The notes under the pieces: model-generated
Database searches by the model: none
What the model was told of the DNA's origin: nothing
Seen by the model: the letters and a program-made list of their open reading frames with translations, nothing else
NCBI RefSeq assembly: GCF_900102545.1
Contig: NZ_FNBN01000012.1
Coordinates: forward strand, 1 to 64,000
Length of the DNA: 64,000 nt
DNA from: Chitinophaga filiformis
Lineage (GTDB): Bacteria; Bacteroidota; Bacteroidia; Chitinophagales; Chitinophagaceae
Direction: 5' to 3'
Shown here: positions 42,701-51,043 of the stretch, one piece after another
Position numbering within the stretch: position 1 is the first letter of the stretch
Layout of the letters: every line of letters starts with the position of its first letter
Position numbers and translations under genes: made by a program

Positions 42701-43561
42701 ATGTCCTTTTTTTGGAAATTCATGTCTAAGGAATTTGGCATTCTTCCTGTTGACGCAGCAGCTTCAACACAGGCAAATGATGCTTTTTATCAACCATACA
42801 TTAAAGTACTTTATTTAAAGAAGGGTAGTCAGGTTACTATAGATTTCAGTACTTATAAATTGAAAGATGATGCGCTATTCTTTATCAATATGAGTCAATG
42901 GTATCAACTTGCTATAGATAACAATAAAAACAGTGGGGCGCTTATTTACTACAACCGCGATTTTTACTGTGTTGAAATTCACGACCGGGAAGTGTCGTGC
43001 GACGGCATTTTATATAATAATGTTTATGAGATACCGATAGTGTATTTAACCAGGAAGCAGTCCGAAAGCGTTCAGCATATTATAGAGGAAATAGTGGAGG
43101 AGGTAAAAAGTTATGGAGATCCGATGGAAGAAATGCTACGTGTTTTGCTAAAACAGCTGATTATTAAAGCCACCAGGATATGGAAAACTGAGCATGCTGT
43201 TAATTCAGAGGAAGTTCAGACTGATATTGAATTTATAAGACAATTCAGCCGACTGGTAGATTTGCATTTTAAAAGCATACATGTCGTAGCAGGTTATGCT
43301 GACATGCTATCTGTTTCTCCGAAAGTGTTACATAAGCGCTTAACAAAGTATGGGCATGACGGCCCGAATGAGGTGATAAAAAAAAGAATTATCCTTGAAG
43401 CCAAAAGATTGTTGGCGCATACTGCATTAAACGTTAAAGAAATTGGATACAGCCTTGGTTATGATGATCCCGCCTATTTTGTACGTCTTTTTACCAAACA
43501 GACAGGCATATCGCCCTTAGAGTTTAGAAAGAATTATTATGAAGGAAAACGTACCAAATGA
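42701..43561 (+). CDS. AraC-family transcriptional regulator
   Basis: 286 residues: cupin-like sensor (SQVTIDFSTYKLKDDALFFINMSQW) and C-terminal helix-turn-helix pair (LNVKEIGYSLGYDDPAYFVRLFTKQTGISPLEFRKNYYE). The start could also be ATG 42722 (MSKEFGILPVDA). It lies 203 bp upstream of an alpha/beta hydrolase on the same strand and is its likely regulator. AT-richer than the MDR genes nearby. Confidence 0.92.
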   Translation: MSFFWKFMSKEFGILPVDAAASTQANDAFYQPYIKVLYLKKGSQVTIDFSTYKLKDDALFFINMSQWYQLAIDNNKNSGALIYYNRDFYCVEIHDREVSCDGILYNNVYEIPIVYLTRKQSESVQHIIEEIVEEVKSYGDPMEEMLRVLLKQLIIKATRIWKTEHAVNSEEVQTDIEFIRQFSRLVDLHFKSIHVVAGYADMLSVSPKVLHKRLTKYGHDGPNEVIKKRIILEAKRLLAHTALNVKEIGYSLGYDDPAYFVRLFTKQTGISPLEFRKNYYEGKRTK

Positions 43562-43763
43562 CAGATGGAATAAGATATACAAAAGGTAAGTCACCAGTAG
43601 TAGGTAGTTCTATCAACTTGTAGCTAAAACGGGTATTATATCAGGTGGAAAAAGTGCAATAAATGGAGATATCGGTCTATTGATTAGGGGGCCTGTACGA
43701 AAGTAATTTTGCATCAGAAACTTCATGATGCACATGAAACGTACACTAACAAAAAAAATCAAT

Positions 43764-44669
43764 ATGAAATTGAAAAGCGTTGTAGTACCCGTTATTGCCA
43801 GTTTAATTGCTCCATCCGCCAGTATTGCCGGGACAACAGAATTACATAGCAGGGAAGAATATGTTGAAGTAGAAAAGAACGTAAGGTTGCATGTAACCGA
43901 CCTTGGTGAAGGACAACCGGTAGTGCTTATACATGGATTGCCGCAGAGCGATGCCATGTACGAATATCAATACCAATACCTGGTTGAAAATGGTTGCCGG
44001 GTTATTGGAATCACCTTAAGAGGATTTGGCAAATCTGATAAGCCTTATGGCCCGTATAATTATGATGTATATGCGCACGATATTAAGGTGGTGCTTGATA
44101 AGCTTAACATTCAACAAGGCGTATTGGGTGGCTTTTCCATGGGAGGGGCAATTTCAATACATTATATAGCAAAGTACAATAGTGCTCATATTGCAAAATT
44201 GGCATTATTTGGCGCTGCAGCACCGATTTGGACGAGCCGGCCCGATTATCCCTATAATCTTACGGCAGAATCAGTAAACGATCTGATCGCTCTTAGTAAA
44301 GCAAACCGTCCTCAATTGCTTGAAAACGTTGGTAAAATATTCGCAGCATCCGAAACTGCGCTTCCAACCGGTTTGGCCAATTGGCTGATAGCGCTTCATA
44401 TGGAAGCATCTCCTTATGCTACCACGCAAAGCTTAATTGCTTTAAGAGATACAGATCTACGTCCTGAGCTAAGTAAGATAAATATACCCACTATTATTTT
44501 TCATGGAACTAAAGATAAGATATGTGAATTTGCGATGGCCGAGCAAATGCATAAAGGCATTAAAAATTCAACGATCATTCGATTTGAAAATAGCGGTCAT
44601 GGACTTTTTTTAGAGGAGAGAGAGAAATTTAACAGTGAGCTTGTTAAATTCATTCAGCAAAAAGTGTAA
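43764..44669 (+). CDS. Exported alpha/beta hydrolase
   Basis: About 301 residues. Residues 1-23 resemble a signal peptide (VVPVIASLIAPSASIAG). Oxyanion motif VLIHGLPQSD (54-63), nucleophile Ser125 in GGFSMGGA, Asp in FHGTKDKICEF and His in SGHGLFLEE complete the triad. The family includes haloperoxidase-like esterases and epoxide hydrolases; the LRGFGKSDKP segment (85-93) is typical. Start at ATG 43764 rather than 43725 because the signal peptide begins there. Codirectional with the AraC gene upstream; a long palindrome follows. Confidence 0.88.
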   Translation: MKLKSVVVPVIASLIAPSASIAGTTELHSREEYVEVEKNVRLHVTDLGEGQPVVLIHGLPQSDAMYEYQYQYLVENGCRVIGITLRGFGKSDKPYGPYNYDVYAHDIKVVLDKLNIQQGVLGGFSMGGAISIHYIAKYNSAHIAKLALFGAAAPIWTSRPDYPYNLTAESVNDLIALSKANRPQLLENVGKIFAASETALPTGLANWLIALHMEASPYATTQSLIALRDTDLRPELSKINIPTIIFHGTKDKICEFAMAEQMHKGIKNSTIIRFENSGHGLFLEEREKFNSELVKFIQQKV

Positions 44670-44753
44670 TAACCTGAAGAGGACGTATCAAAAATAAGCG
44701 AACGTCTTCAGAATCGTTTAAATGACTACCTGATTCCATCGGGTACCCGAATA

Positions 44754-44833
44754 AAAAGAGCCTGTATCATACTGAAGTGCCCCCAAAAAGTTAGACACTT
44801 TTGGGGGCACTTCAGTATGATACAGGCTCTTTT
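44754..44833. repeat. 35-bp perfect inverted repeat resembling paired IS3-type ends
   Basis: The left arm (44754-44788) and right arm (44799-44833) are perfectly complementary over 35 bp, separated by 10 nt (AGTTAGACAC). The inner part TGAAGTGCCCCCAAAAAG followed by TTAGACAC is of the kind I associate with IS3/IS150-group ends. It could be a MITE, or IS ends left by a deletion, and would also act as a terminator for the hydrolase. No transposase or obvious target duplication is present. Confidence 0.7.
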
Positions 44834-45019
44834 AAAACCGATATAAACGGGAAGTGTTTCATATCATTAATAATAATAATCGTAGATACTGTAGAACGAA
44901 CTGAGGTTCTATTATTGTCAGCATAAACTGTCTGTGAGCTAAGTATCGCTGCCAGGAAAGATTATGCATCCGATCAATTAGGCATTTCTTACCGAAAAAA
45001 GTATCTTGTACTATAACAA

Positions 45020-46177
45020 ATGTTTAAGAAAATCAGATCTGCTATGAAATGGATAATGTTCATCGGCCTTTATCTACTGGTTTTTGTCTATGCAAAGGCT
45101 CAGAATGAGCCAAATAGCAGAACAGATAACCGTTTGAAAACGGCAATAGACAGCGCTGTTCAAAGAGCGGTCTCTCATTTTATGATCAGTGGTGCCCGGG
45201 CCGGCTTGTCGATCGGTATTGTTACAGGGGATAAACATTTTTTCTATAACTATGGAACGACTACAAAAGAGAGAGACCGGCTGCCGGATGAGAATACTGT
45301 GTATGAAATAGGTTCGGTTTCGAAAACGTTTACGGGTTATCTTCTTGCAAAGGCCATTACTGACAGGAAACTACGCCTTGATGACGATGTCCGTATCTAT
45401 TTACCCGGAAGTTATCCTCATCTTGAGTACATGGGTAAACCAATAAAAATCATTCACCTTGTCAATCATACCTCTGGTCTACCACCTTTTCTTCCCGACA
45501 GACCAGAAATATTTAAACAATCCGCAGAATCGATCCCATTTTTGCTGGACGCGCTATATCGCAACTATACAAAGGAGATGTTCCTGGCTGACTTGGGAAA
45601 AGTGAAGCTAGATACTTTACCCGGCTATAATTACAGATATTCTAACACGGCGGCTCAGCTTCTTGGCTTTATTCTTGAAAATATTTACAGGCAATCTTAC
45701 GGTCAGTTATTAAAAAGATATTTGTTGAATCCCTTGTCGATGAGTCAAACTGAAACATCGGGCAAAGCATTGACCGGGAAACTGGCAAAAGGCTATGATG
45801 CAAAAGGGACGCCTATGCCGCGGATACCAGCAATCATGACGGCATCCGGTGGGCTTTATTCCTCTGCGGCAGATATGGCAAGGTATATCAGCTTTCAATT
45901 AAAAGAAACTGATATGAGCGTAAAGTTTTCGCACACTTTTACACAGCAATATACTGATAGCTCGGGCATCGGTATCTTTTGGAGAATAAATACAGATTTA
46001 GGCGGCGTAAGAAGAATCTGGCACACGGGAGGGACTTTTGGCTTTTCGAGTTACTGCGTCATCTTTCCGGAAAAGAGGATTGGCTTTGTGCTGCTTTCAA
46101 ACGAGTTTGATATGACGTCGCAGGGAGCACTTATTGAAGCTGCAGAAACATTGTTCCGGGAAATTATTGGTGCATAA
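45020..46177 (+). CDS. Exported serine hydrolase, class C beta-lactamase fold
   Basis: 385 residues with an N-terminal signal (KWIMFIGLYLLVFVYAKAQ). Motifs: Ser99-Val-Ser-Lys (EIGSVSKTFTG), YRYSNTAAQ as YSN, and WHTGGTFGF as HTG. The complete set resembles penicillin-binding-protein/AmpC-like enzymes, so peptidase, esterase or beta-lactamase activity are all possible. It is related in fold, not closely in sequence, to the gene at 40927. It stands alone, behind the palindrome and before a hairpin terminator. Confidence 0.88.
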   Translation: MFKKIRSAMKWIMFIGLYLLVFVYAKAQNEPNSRTDNRLKTAIDSAVQRAVSHFMISGARAGLSIGIVTGDKHFFYNYGTTTKERDRLPDENTVYEIGSVSKTFTGYLLAKAITDRKLRLDDDVRIYLPGSYPHLEYMGKPIKIIHLVNHTSGLPPFLPDRPEIFKQSAESIPFLLDALYRNYTKEMFLADLGKVKLDTLPGYNYRYSNTAAQLLGFILENIYRQSYGQLLKRYLLNPLSMSQTETSGKALTGKLAKGYDAKGTPMPRIPAIMTASGGLYSSAADMARYISFQLKETDMSVKFSHTFTQQYTDSSGIGIFWRINTDLGGVRRIWHTGGTFGFSSYCVIFPEKRIGFVLLSNEFDMTSQGALIEAAETLFREIIGA

Positions 46178-46302
46178 GAATTACAGTGATGTTTTTAAAA
46201 AGTTATCTCAACAGGAAAGGCGCAGCTACGCCCGCCTACTTTTAAAGTGGGAGCAATACATGTCAAAATAATCTGTGCTGGCAAATTGAAGAATATGCAG
46301 AC

Positions 46303-46330
46303 AAAGCTTCTCAACCAGCAAGAAGCTTTT
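46303..46330. terminator. Hairpin between convergent genes
   Basis: AAAGCTTCT pairs with AGAAGCTTT across about 9 nt; it lies between the serine hydrolase and the convergent hypothetical gene. Confidence 0.6.
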
Positions 46331-46349
46331 CTAAACAGTGTAGACGGTT

Positions 46350-46889
46350 TTATGTAAGCAGCAACTCCTTCACCGTCTGACACCCCGGCAAATTTTCCGC
46401 TATTACAATGATTTTACCGCCTGCAGGCAGCGCAGTTGCTTTGTAATACCAATCTACTCTGTTGCGACCCAGCACTGCCTGACCGCTTTCTGTGATAACA
46501 CCCTCAGCGTCTACTACCTTTACTTCCACTTCTGCTACCCGGAACTCATTTTTGGCAGTCACCACAACATCCTCGCTTTCTAACCTGATGTTCTGGATCT
46601 CAGGACTGTGGTAAGCATCCTTCACCGCCATATTGTAGGCATTCTGGCCCGGCCCGGCCAGCGACTGATAGTAGGCCTTTATCTCCGGATCGGCCATCAA
46701 TACCTGCGCTCGTGCTGAAGCAATGGTCATCTTATGCCTTGCTTCCAGCTGTTTTTGTGTAGGCTTTTTCCTGGAAGGGCCGCGTTTCACCGCCATAATA
46801 ATCTGCCCATTCCGTTCGTAGATGATGTAATGTTTGCCGAGAGTACCCCGTACAAGCTGCATGAGAATATTGTCTTTAACAATGGCCAT
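46350..46889 (-). CDS. Conserved Bacteroidota protein of unknown function
   Basis: 179 residues, no signal peptide. N terminus MAIVKDNILMQLVRGTLGKH, followed by IIMAVKRGPSRKKPT and a charged helix (KQLEARHKMTIASARAQVLM), then AGPGQNAYNMAVKDAYHSPE and a beta-rich C terminus with VVDAEGVITESGQAVL. This layout (a 'G-LG...Y-RNG' start, then PT-KQ helix) recurs in a Bacteroidota family I know only as hypothetical. No catalytic residues stand out. Confidence 0.7.
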   Translation of the reverse strand: MAIVKDNILMQLVRGTLGKHYIIYERNGQIIMAVKRGPSRKKPTQKQLEARHKMTIASARAQVLMADPEIKAYYQSLAGPGQNAYNMAVKDAYHSPEIQNIRLESEDVVVTAKNEFRVAEVEVKVVDAEGVITESGQAVLGRNRVDWYYKATALPAGGKIIVIAENLPGCQTVKELLLT

Positions 46890-47318
46890 AAAAAGGTTTT
46901 TTGAGGTTATCTATACAAAAGCTTGTTGTCTTAGTGCGACTAATATACAAATAGTTACGCAACTGGTCATCAAAATAGTATTTAGAGGTCACTTCAATAT
47001 CCAATTGATATAGAAGTACCCTTTAAATACCCTATTAATGTCATTCTGCTAACCTAATGGTAAGCCGAGTCCAGGCCGATGGTAAGCCGACATTAAGCTA
47101 TCCGAATGCTGCCGAAAGATTATCTAACTCCTGTGGATCTGTCGTTTTGATGTGCCTGGTAGGTCCGAATTATCAAGCATTCGGTTCAGGAATGCGATGC
47201 GAGGGCGTTAGCCGGAAGCAAAAGCGACCACGCTACTTGTCTTAAATAACCCTTAAAATGTCACAATAGCCTCCCGGGGATGTAAGACGACCTAATTACT
47301 TTTGTAGAAACTAATAAA
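46890..47318. other. Intergenic region without a recognised gene
   Basis: It contains a duplicated ATGGTAAGCCGA motif (around 47057-47096) and an inverted pair CCGAATGCT/AGCATTCGG (about 47101-47184). A 62-codon frame is open here but looks random. TACTTTTG (47297-47304) may be the -7 box of the DHFR-like gene at 47319. Confidence 0.4.
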
Positions 47319-47846
47319 ATGAGAAAGATAAAATTACAAATGAACATTTTACTTGACAATAAATGGGACAGCGGAATGTCAGACTTTAGTATTGACAATC
47401 TCACCAATGTGGACTGCATTCTGCATGGGAGAAAAACAGGGGAAGGGTTTATTCCATATTGGACTGAAGTGGCAAACAATCCCAATGATGGTGAGCATAA
47501 ACTTGGAAGACGGTTTGCAGAAATTCCAAATGCAATTTTTTCAAATACCCTCAAGGACAGCAAGTGGGACAATACAACCATTATAAATGGCAATTTAGCA
47601 GAGGCAATAAAAGCGCTGAAAAATAAAGATGGAAAAGACATCATTGTATATGGTGGCGATTCATTTGTATCATCATTAATACAACATGATTTAATCGATG
47701 AGTATTATGTGCTTACAAACCCTGCCGCATTAGGTAACGGACAACAAACCTTCAATCCTTTGAAAAACGAATTAGAGTTAAAACTTGTAGCGTGTAAACC
47801 GTTTGCCTGCGGTGCCGTTTTAGTATATTACTCAAGACAGCAATAA
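47319..47846 (+). CDS. Dihydrofolate-reductase-family protein (RibD C-terminal type)
   Basis: 175 residues of the DHFR-like fold: KIKLQMNILLDNKWDSGMS at the start, DCILHGRKTGEGF as the NADPH-binding loop, then FAEIPNAIFSNTL and DIIVYGGDSFVSSL, and the C-terminal strand FNPLKNELELKLV. This is the RibD_C branch (YwjB/YyaP-like), which is common in Bacteroidota as stand-alone reductases of unknown substrate; it is not the essential folate-pathway FolA. It is probably cytoplasmic. Confidence 0.87.
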   Translation: MRKIKLQMNILLDNKWDSGMSDFSIDNLTNVDCILHGRKTGEGFIPYWTEVANNPNDGEHKLGRRFAEIPNAIFSNTLKDSKWDNTTIINGNLAEAIKALKNKDGKDIIVYGGDSFVSSLIQHDLIDEYYVLTNPAALGNGQQTFNPLKNELELKLVACKPFACGAVLVYYSRQQ

Positions 47847-47862
47847 CATTAAAAAAAGTATG

Positions 47863-47903
47863 CCAGCCGCTAACAATGCATTGGCAATGTGGCGGGCGGC
47901 TGG
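47863..47903. terminator. Hairpin after the DHFR-like gene
   Basis: CCAGCCGC pairs with GCGGCTGG around CAATGCATTG, itself a palindrome. No T tract follows, so it is a weak terminator or a repeat. It resembles extragenic hairpins with an attC-like look that I have seen in Bacteroidota, but does not meet the attC core pattern. Confidence 0.45.
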
Positions 47904-48266
47904 AAGCTATTGACATAAGCTTGTGCAACCTTCTTCTAAAAGCTGAATAATAACATACAAGCCAAAAAAGATATTTCAATCCACCTCTCTCCAAGAACGT
48001 TTTAACAAATAGTACATAAAAATGGAAGCCCTTACCCCAAAGATGGCTGGTTCCGATCGCGAAACTAAGATCTCCATCTAATTAGGAATATTTTGTTTTT
48101 GAAAATACGGCTTCTTCCGCTTAAATCTTAGCGTGCGATTTATTTTGCTAGATGTAAAGGCTGCTTTAATATATAAAGTAAGGCGTTTTGTATATATAAA
48201 ATATGCGGGGTCAACAAAAATATACTTTAGCCGAAAATATCAACATTTAACGCTATCCCTTAGTAA
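47904..48266. other. AT-rich intergenic region, start of the low-GC island
   Basis: No gene is supported. GC content drops from around 48000 and stays low through about 51040, which marks the lipid A modification cluster as compositionally distinct. Confidence 0.5.
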
Positions 48267-48503
48267 ATGAAAGCAGCATCCATATCCTTTCTGGTACTTT
48301 TTTTTGCCTTTGTGGTCCATGCATATCCGCAGGAGAAAGTTACCCTTAGCGGCGCAACATCTAATAAGTCCAATGACTTTACAGGAAACAGACTTTATTC
48401 AACTTGCTGGCGATGTAGCCGATCAGCAACGCTCACATCCTGGAAAGTGATGTTGGTGAACTTATCTGGTGATTTATCAAACAGGTCTGTAAGAAAAAAG
48501 TAA
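48267..48503 (+). CDS. Small exported protein, possibly frameshifted
   Basis: 78 residues with a clear signal peptide (SISFLVLFFAFVVHAYPQ) and a short hydrophilic part. After about residue 35 the composition turns odd (CWRCSRSATLTSW), while the next frame reads ETDFIQLAGDVADQQRSHPGK and the third has AHILESDVGELIW, as if a small secreted protein had shifted frame. It starts the AT-rich unit and ends 6 bp before the PAP2 gene. Possibly a degraded leader gene. Confidence 0.4.
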   Translation: MKAASISFLVLFFAFVVHAYPQEKVTLSGATSNKSNDFTGNRLYSTCWRCSRSATLTSWKVMLVNLSGDLSNRSVRKK

Positions 48504-48509
48504 TGTCCA

Positions 48510-49337
48510 ATGAATGTAAAGGTTATTAATAATTATTCTAAGCTCAAACCATGTTTATTTTCTTTACCCATATCCTTGTTAGCCGCAATTACTTTATTTT
48601 TATACCACAAGGATTCTTTACATACTGATAAATATGTGCAGATTCAAAAAGACATTTTCTTTTTTATTAATTATAATTTAGGCCAATTCCCGGATATCGT
48701 CTATAATCTTACCCAATTAGGAGATGCTTCAATTATTTTGTCTGTTTTAAGTATTTTCATTTTGTATGCGCCTAGAATGTGGGAGTCATTAATATCGGCA
48801 TCGCTGGCTTCTTTTGTATTTTCTGTTGGTTTAAAAAATATATTTCGGGTGCCAAGGCCCGCTGTGGTATTTGATAATAATTGTTTCGTTATCATCGGAA
48901 AAAAAGCTGTTGGGTATGCCAGTTTACCATCTGGACACTCAATTACAGTCTTTACAACATTTACTGTTTTGTTGTTTGCATTTATGCCCGAAAGGCTGTC
49001 CTATAAAATTTTATGGGTCCTTTCTATAATCATAACAGGACTAATTATTGCGTTTACAAGGGTAGGCGTAGGAGCGCATTATCCGCTAGATGTTATTATT
49101 GGCAGTATTATCGGATATATCTCGGGACTGGCAGGAATCTTTATCAGCCGGAAATACAGAATCTGGGCCTGGGTTAACAATAAAAAATACTATCCGGTTT
49201 TTATTTTGTCAATAGTGGCTTGTTTTGTGTCATTAATCAGCCAGATAATCGACAAAAATTTGATAATATTATATTTTGTATTAATTTGCCCAATTGTTCC
49301 GTTTTATAAAATGGCCTATGCGTTTATTAAAAGATAA
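48510..49337 (+). CDS. PAP2-type phosphatase, candidate lipid A phosphatase (LpxE/LpxF-like)
   Basis: 275 residues with several membrane helices. All three PAP2 motifs are present: KNIFRVPRP (motif 1), PSGHS (motif 2) and FTRVGVGAHYPLDV (motif 3, with Arg, His and Asp). In Gram-negative bacteria, such enzymes adjacent to eptA remove a phosphate from lipid A; Helicobacter pylori lpxE and eptA are the model. Its 3' end overlaps the EptA-like gene by 20 bp, so they are probably translated together. Assignment to lipid A rather than undecaprenyl pyrophosphate or glycerophospholipid is inference from the neighbour. Confidence 0.85.
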   Translation: MNVKVINNYSKLKPCLFSLPISLLAAITLFLYHKDSLHTDKYVQIQKDIFFFINYNLGQFPDIVYNLTQLGDASIILSVLSIFILYAPRMWESLISASLASFVFSVGLKNIFRVPRPAVVFDNNCFVIIGKKAVGYASLPSGHSITVFTTFTVLLFAFMPERLSYKILWVLSIIITGLIIAFTRVGVGAHYPLDVIIGSIIGYISGLAGIFISRKYRIWAWVNNKKYYPVFILSIVACFVSLISQIIDKNLIILYFVLICPIVPFYKMAYAFIKR

Positions 49338-50847
49338 TATAAAGATCGTTCACCTTTCTATATTACTAAGTTGTCTTAACTTCTTATTCTTTCATTTTCC
49401 CTTTTTCAAATTTATTTTTAATAATGTTGATTATAAAAGTTTTAACGGCATTAGCATTATTATTTGTTTTATTATTCTAATGCTGGTTGCAAATGCTTTT
49501 GCCTTTTTTTTGATGTTATTTCTATTCCGCTTTGTGGGAAAAATTATCCTGGTATTATGCTTTATTGTCAACGCAATTGCAGTTTACTTTATTAATACTT
49601 ACGGTGTTATAATAGATGGCGGTATGGTCGGCAATGTACTGAATACCAATTATGCTGAGGCGTCTGGTTTTTTTTCCATAAAATTACTACTCTATGTAAT
49701 GCTGCTTGGTGTTATTCCTGGCATTATTATCATTAAAGCCAAAATAATAAATGTAACATTCAAGCGATTTTTAGTCATCGCTTCAACTACTTTATTATTT
49801 ATGTTAATTGTAGTATTTGCCAATGCCCAAAATTGGTTGTGGGTTGATAAAAATTCGCCAGTATTGGGAGGGCTTGCAATGCCGTGGAATTACACAGTAA
49901 ATTTTTCTTTGTTCTTTATACATAAACACCAGGAAAATGAAAAAGAAATATTATTGCCGGATGCTACCATAAAAGATAACCGGAAATCGGTTGTAGTCTT
50001 AGTGATAGGAGAATCCGCCAGAAGTGAAAATTTTTCTTTATACGGGTACAGTAAAAATACAAATCCGTTTCTTTCAAAAACCCCTGGTGTACTTCATTTT
50101 AATGCTACCTCTTGCGCTACTTACACTACTGCAGGTGTAAAGTGTATTTTAGAACATAAAAATACCGGCGAGTTGTATGAGATTTTGCCCAATTATTTAT
50201 ATAGAAATGGCGTAGAGGTTGTCTGGAGAACCACAAACTGGGGAGAACCACCCGTTCATATAAAAAATTACCTGAACAAAGATGCGCTGATGAAAGATTG
50301 TAAAGGCGATGGATGCAATTATGATGAAGTTCTTTTGAATAACCTGAAAGAGCAAATAGCAGCAAGTACAAAAAGCAAGGTATTGATAATATTGCATACA
50401 AGTACAAGTCATGGGCCTGAGTATAGCAAAAAATATCCGCCGCAGTTCGAAACTTTTAAGCCAGTCTGCAATAGCGTTGAATTAGCAAAATGTTCTAATA
50501 CCGAACTGGTCAATGCTTATGACAATACGATTGGTTATACCGATTATATTTTGCACAATGTAATTGAAGATTTAAAACAATTAAAGGATTATAAAAGTGC
50601 AATGATTTTTGTTTCCGACCATGGCGAATCTTTAGGGGAAAAAAATCTATACATGCATGGTTTGCCTTTAAGGCTGGCGCCGAAACAACAATATGAGATT
50701 CCTTTTATAGTTTGGACATCTGATAACAGTTTAAAGCAACTGAAGCCAGAAAATTCATTGTCGCAAGATTATGTATTTCACAGTGTTTTAAATTTTTTGG
50801 GTATACAAAGTCCTGTTTATAATGAGGAATTGAACATTTTTAAATAG
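49318..50847 (+). CDS. eptA: Lipid A phosphoethanolamine transferase, EptA-like
   Basis: About 509 residues: five membrane helices in the first ~170, then a periplasmic sulfatase-fold domain. Key features: VLVIGESARSENFSLYGY with Glu as a zinc ligand, SCATYTTAGVKCIL containing the Thr that receives phosphoethanolamine, LHTSTSHGPEY, and FVSDHGESLGEKNLYMHG with Asp-His ligands. Members add phosphoethanolamine to lipid A and lower polymyxin binding. The start is ATG 49318; an upstream ATG (49294) would overlap the PAP2 gene more deeply. AT-rich composition suggests acquisition. Confidence 0.9.
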   Translation: MRLLKDNIKIVHLSILLSCLNFLFFHFPFFKFIFNNVDYKSFNGISIIICFIILMLVANAFAFFLMLFLFRFVGKIILVLCFIVNAIAVYFINTYGVIIDGGMVGNVLNTNYAEASGFFSIKLLLYVMLLGVIPGIIIIKAKIINVTFKRFLVIASTTLLFMLIVVFANAQNWLWVDKNSPVLGGLAMPWNYTVNFSLFFIHKHQENEKEILLPDATIKDNRKSVVVLVIGESARSENFSLYGYSKNTNPFLSKTPGVLHFNATSCATYTTAGVKCILEHKNTGELYEILPNYLYRNGVEVVWRTTNWGEPPVHIKNYLNKDALMKDCKGDGCNYDEVLLNNLKEQIAASTKSKVLIILHTSTSHGPEYSKKYPPQFETFKPVCNSVELAKCSNTELVNAYDNTIGYTDYILHNVIEDLKQLKDYKSAMIFVSDHGESLGEKNLYMHGLPLRLAPKQQYEIPFIVWTSDNSLKQLKPENSLSQDYVFHSVLNFLGIQSPVYNEELNIFK

Positions 50848-51043
50848 CGGACGACTAGACTTGTTGCCGTTTTATGTGGCGGTGCTATCGCTACGGTTGG
50901 AGTACTTTTTTTGAGTGCGCCATTCAATGCGCAGGTTACTTATAAATTTTAGCTTGCGTTTGTTTTAACCTATATTAATTCAACAGCATAAATAATGCAA
51001 AATTCAATTCCCACCTGGATAAGAATGAAATAGTACTCTGGCG

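Noticed and set aside
47057..47245. 62-codon frame before the DHFR-like gene
   Set aside because: No start context, no domain, and composition like random sequence.
47863..47903. Integron attC site after the DHFR-like gene
   Set aside because: The hairpin looks similar, but the core R''/R' pattern RYYYAAC...GTTRRRY is not met, there is no integrase, and the gene is a RibD_C-type protein rather than a typical cassette.
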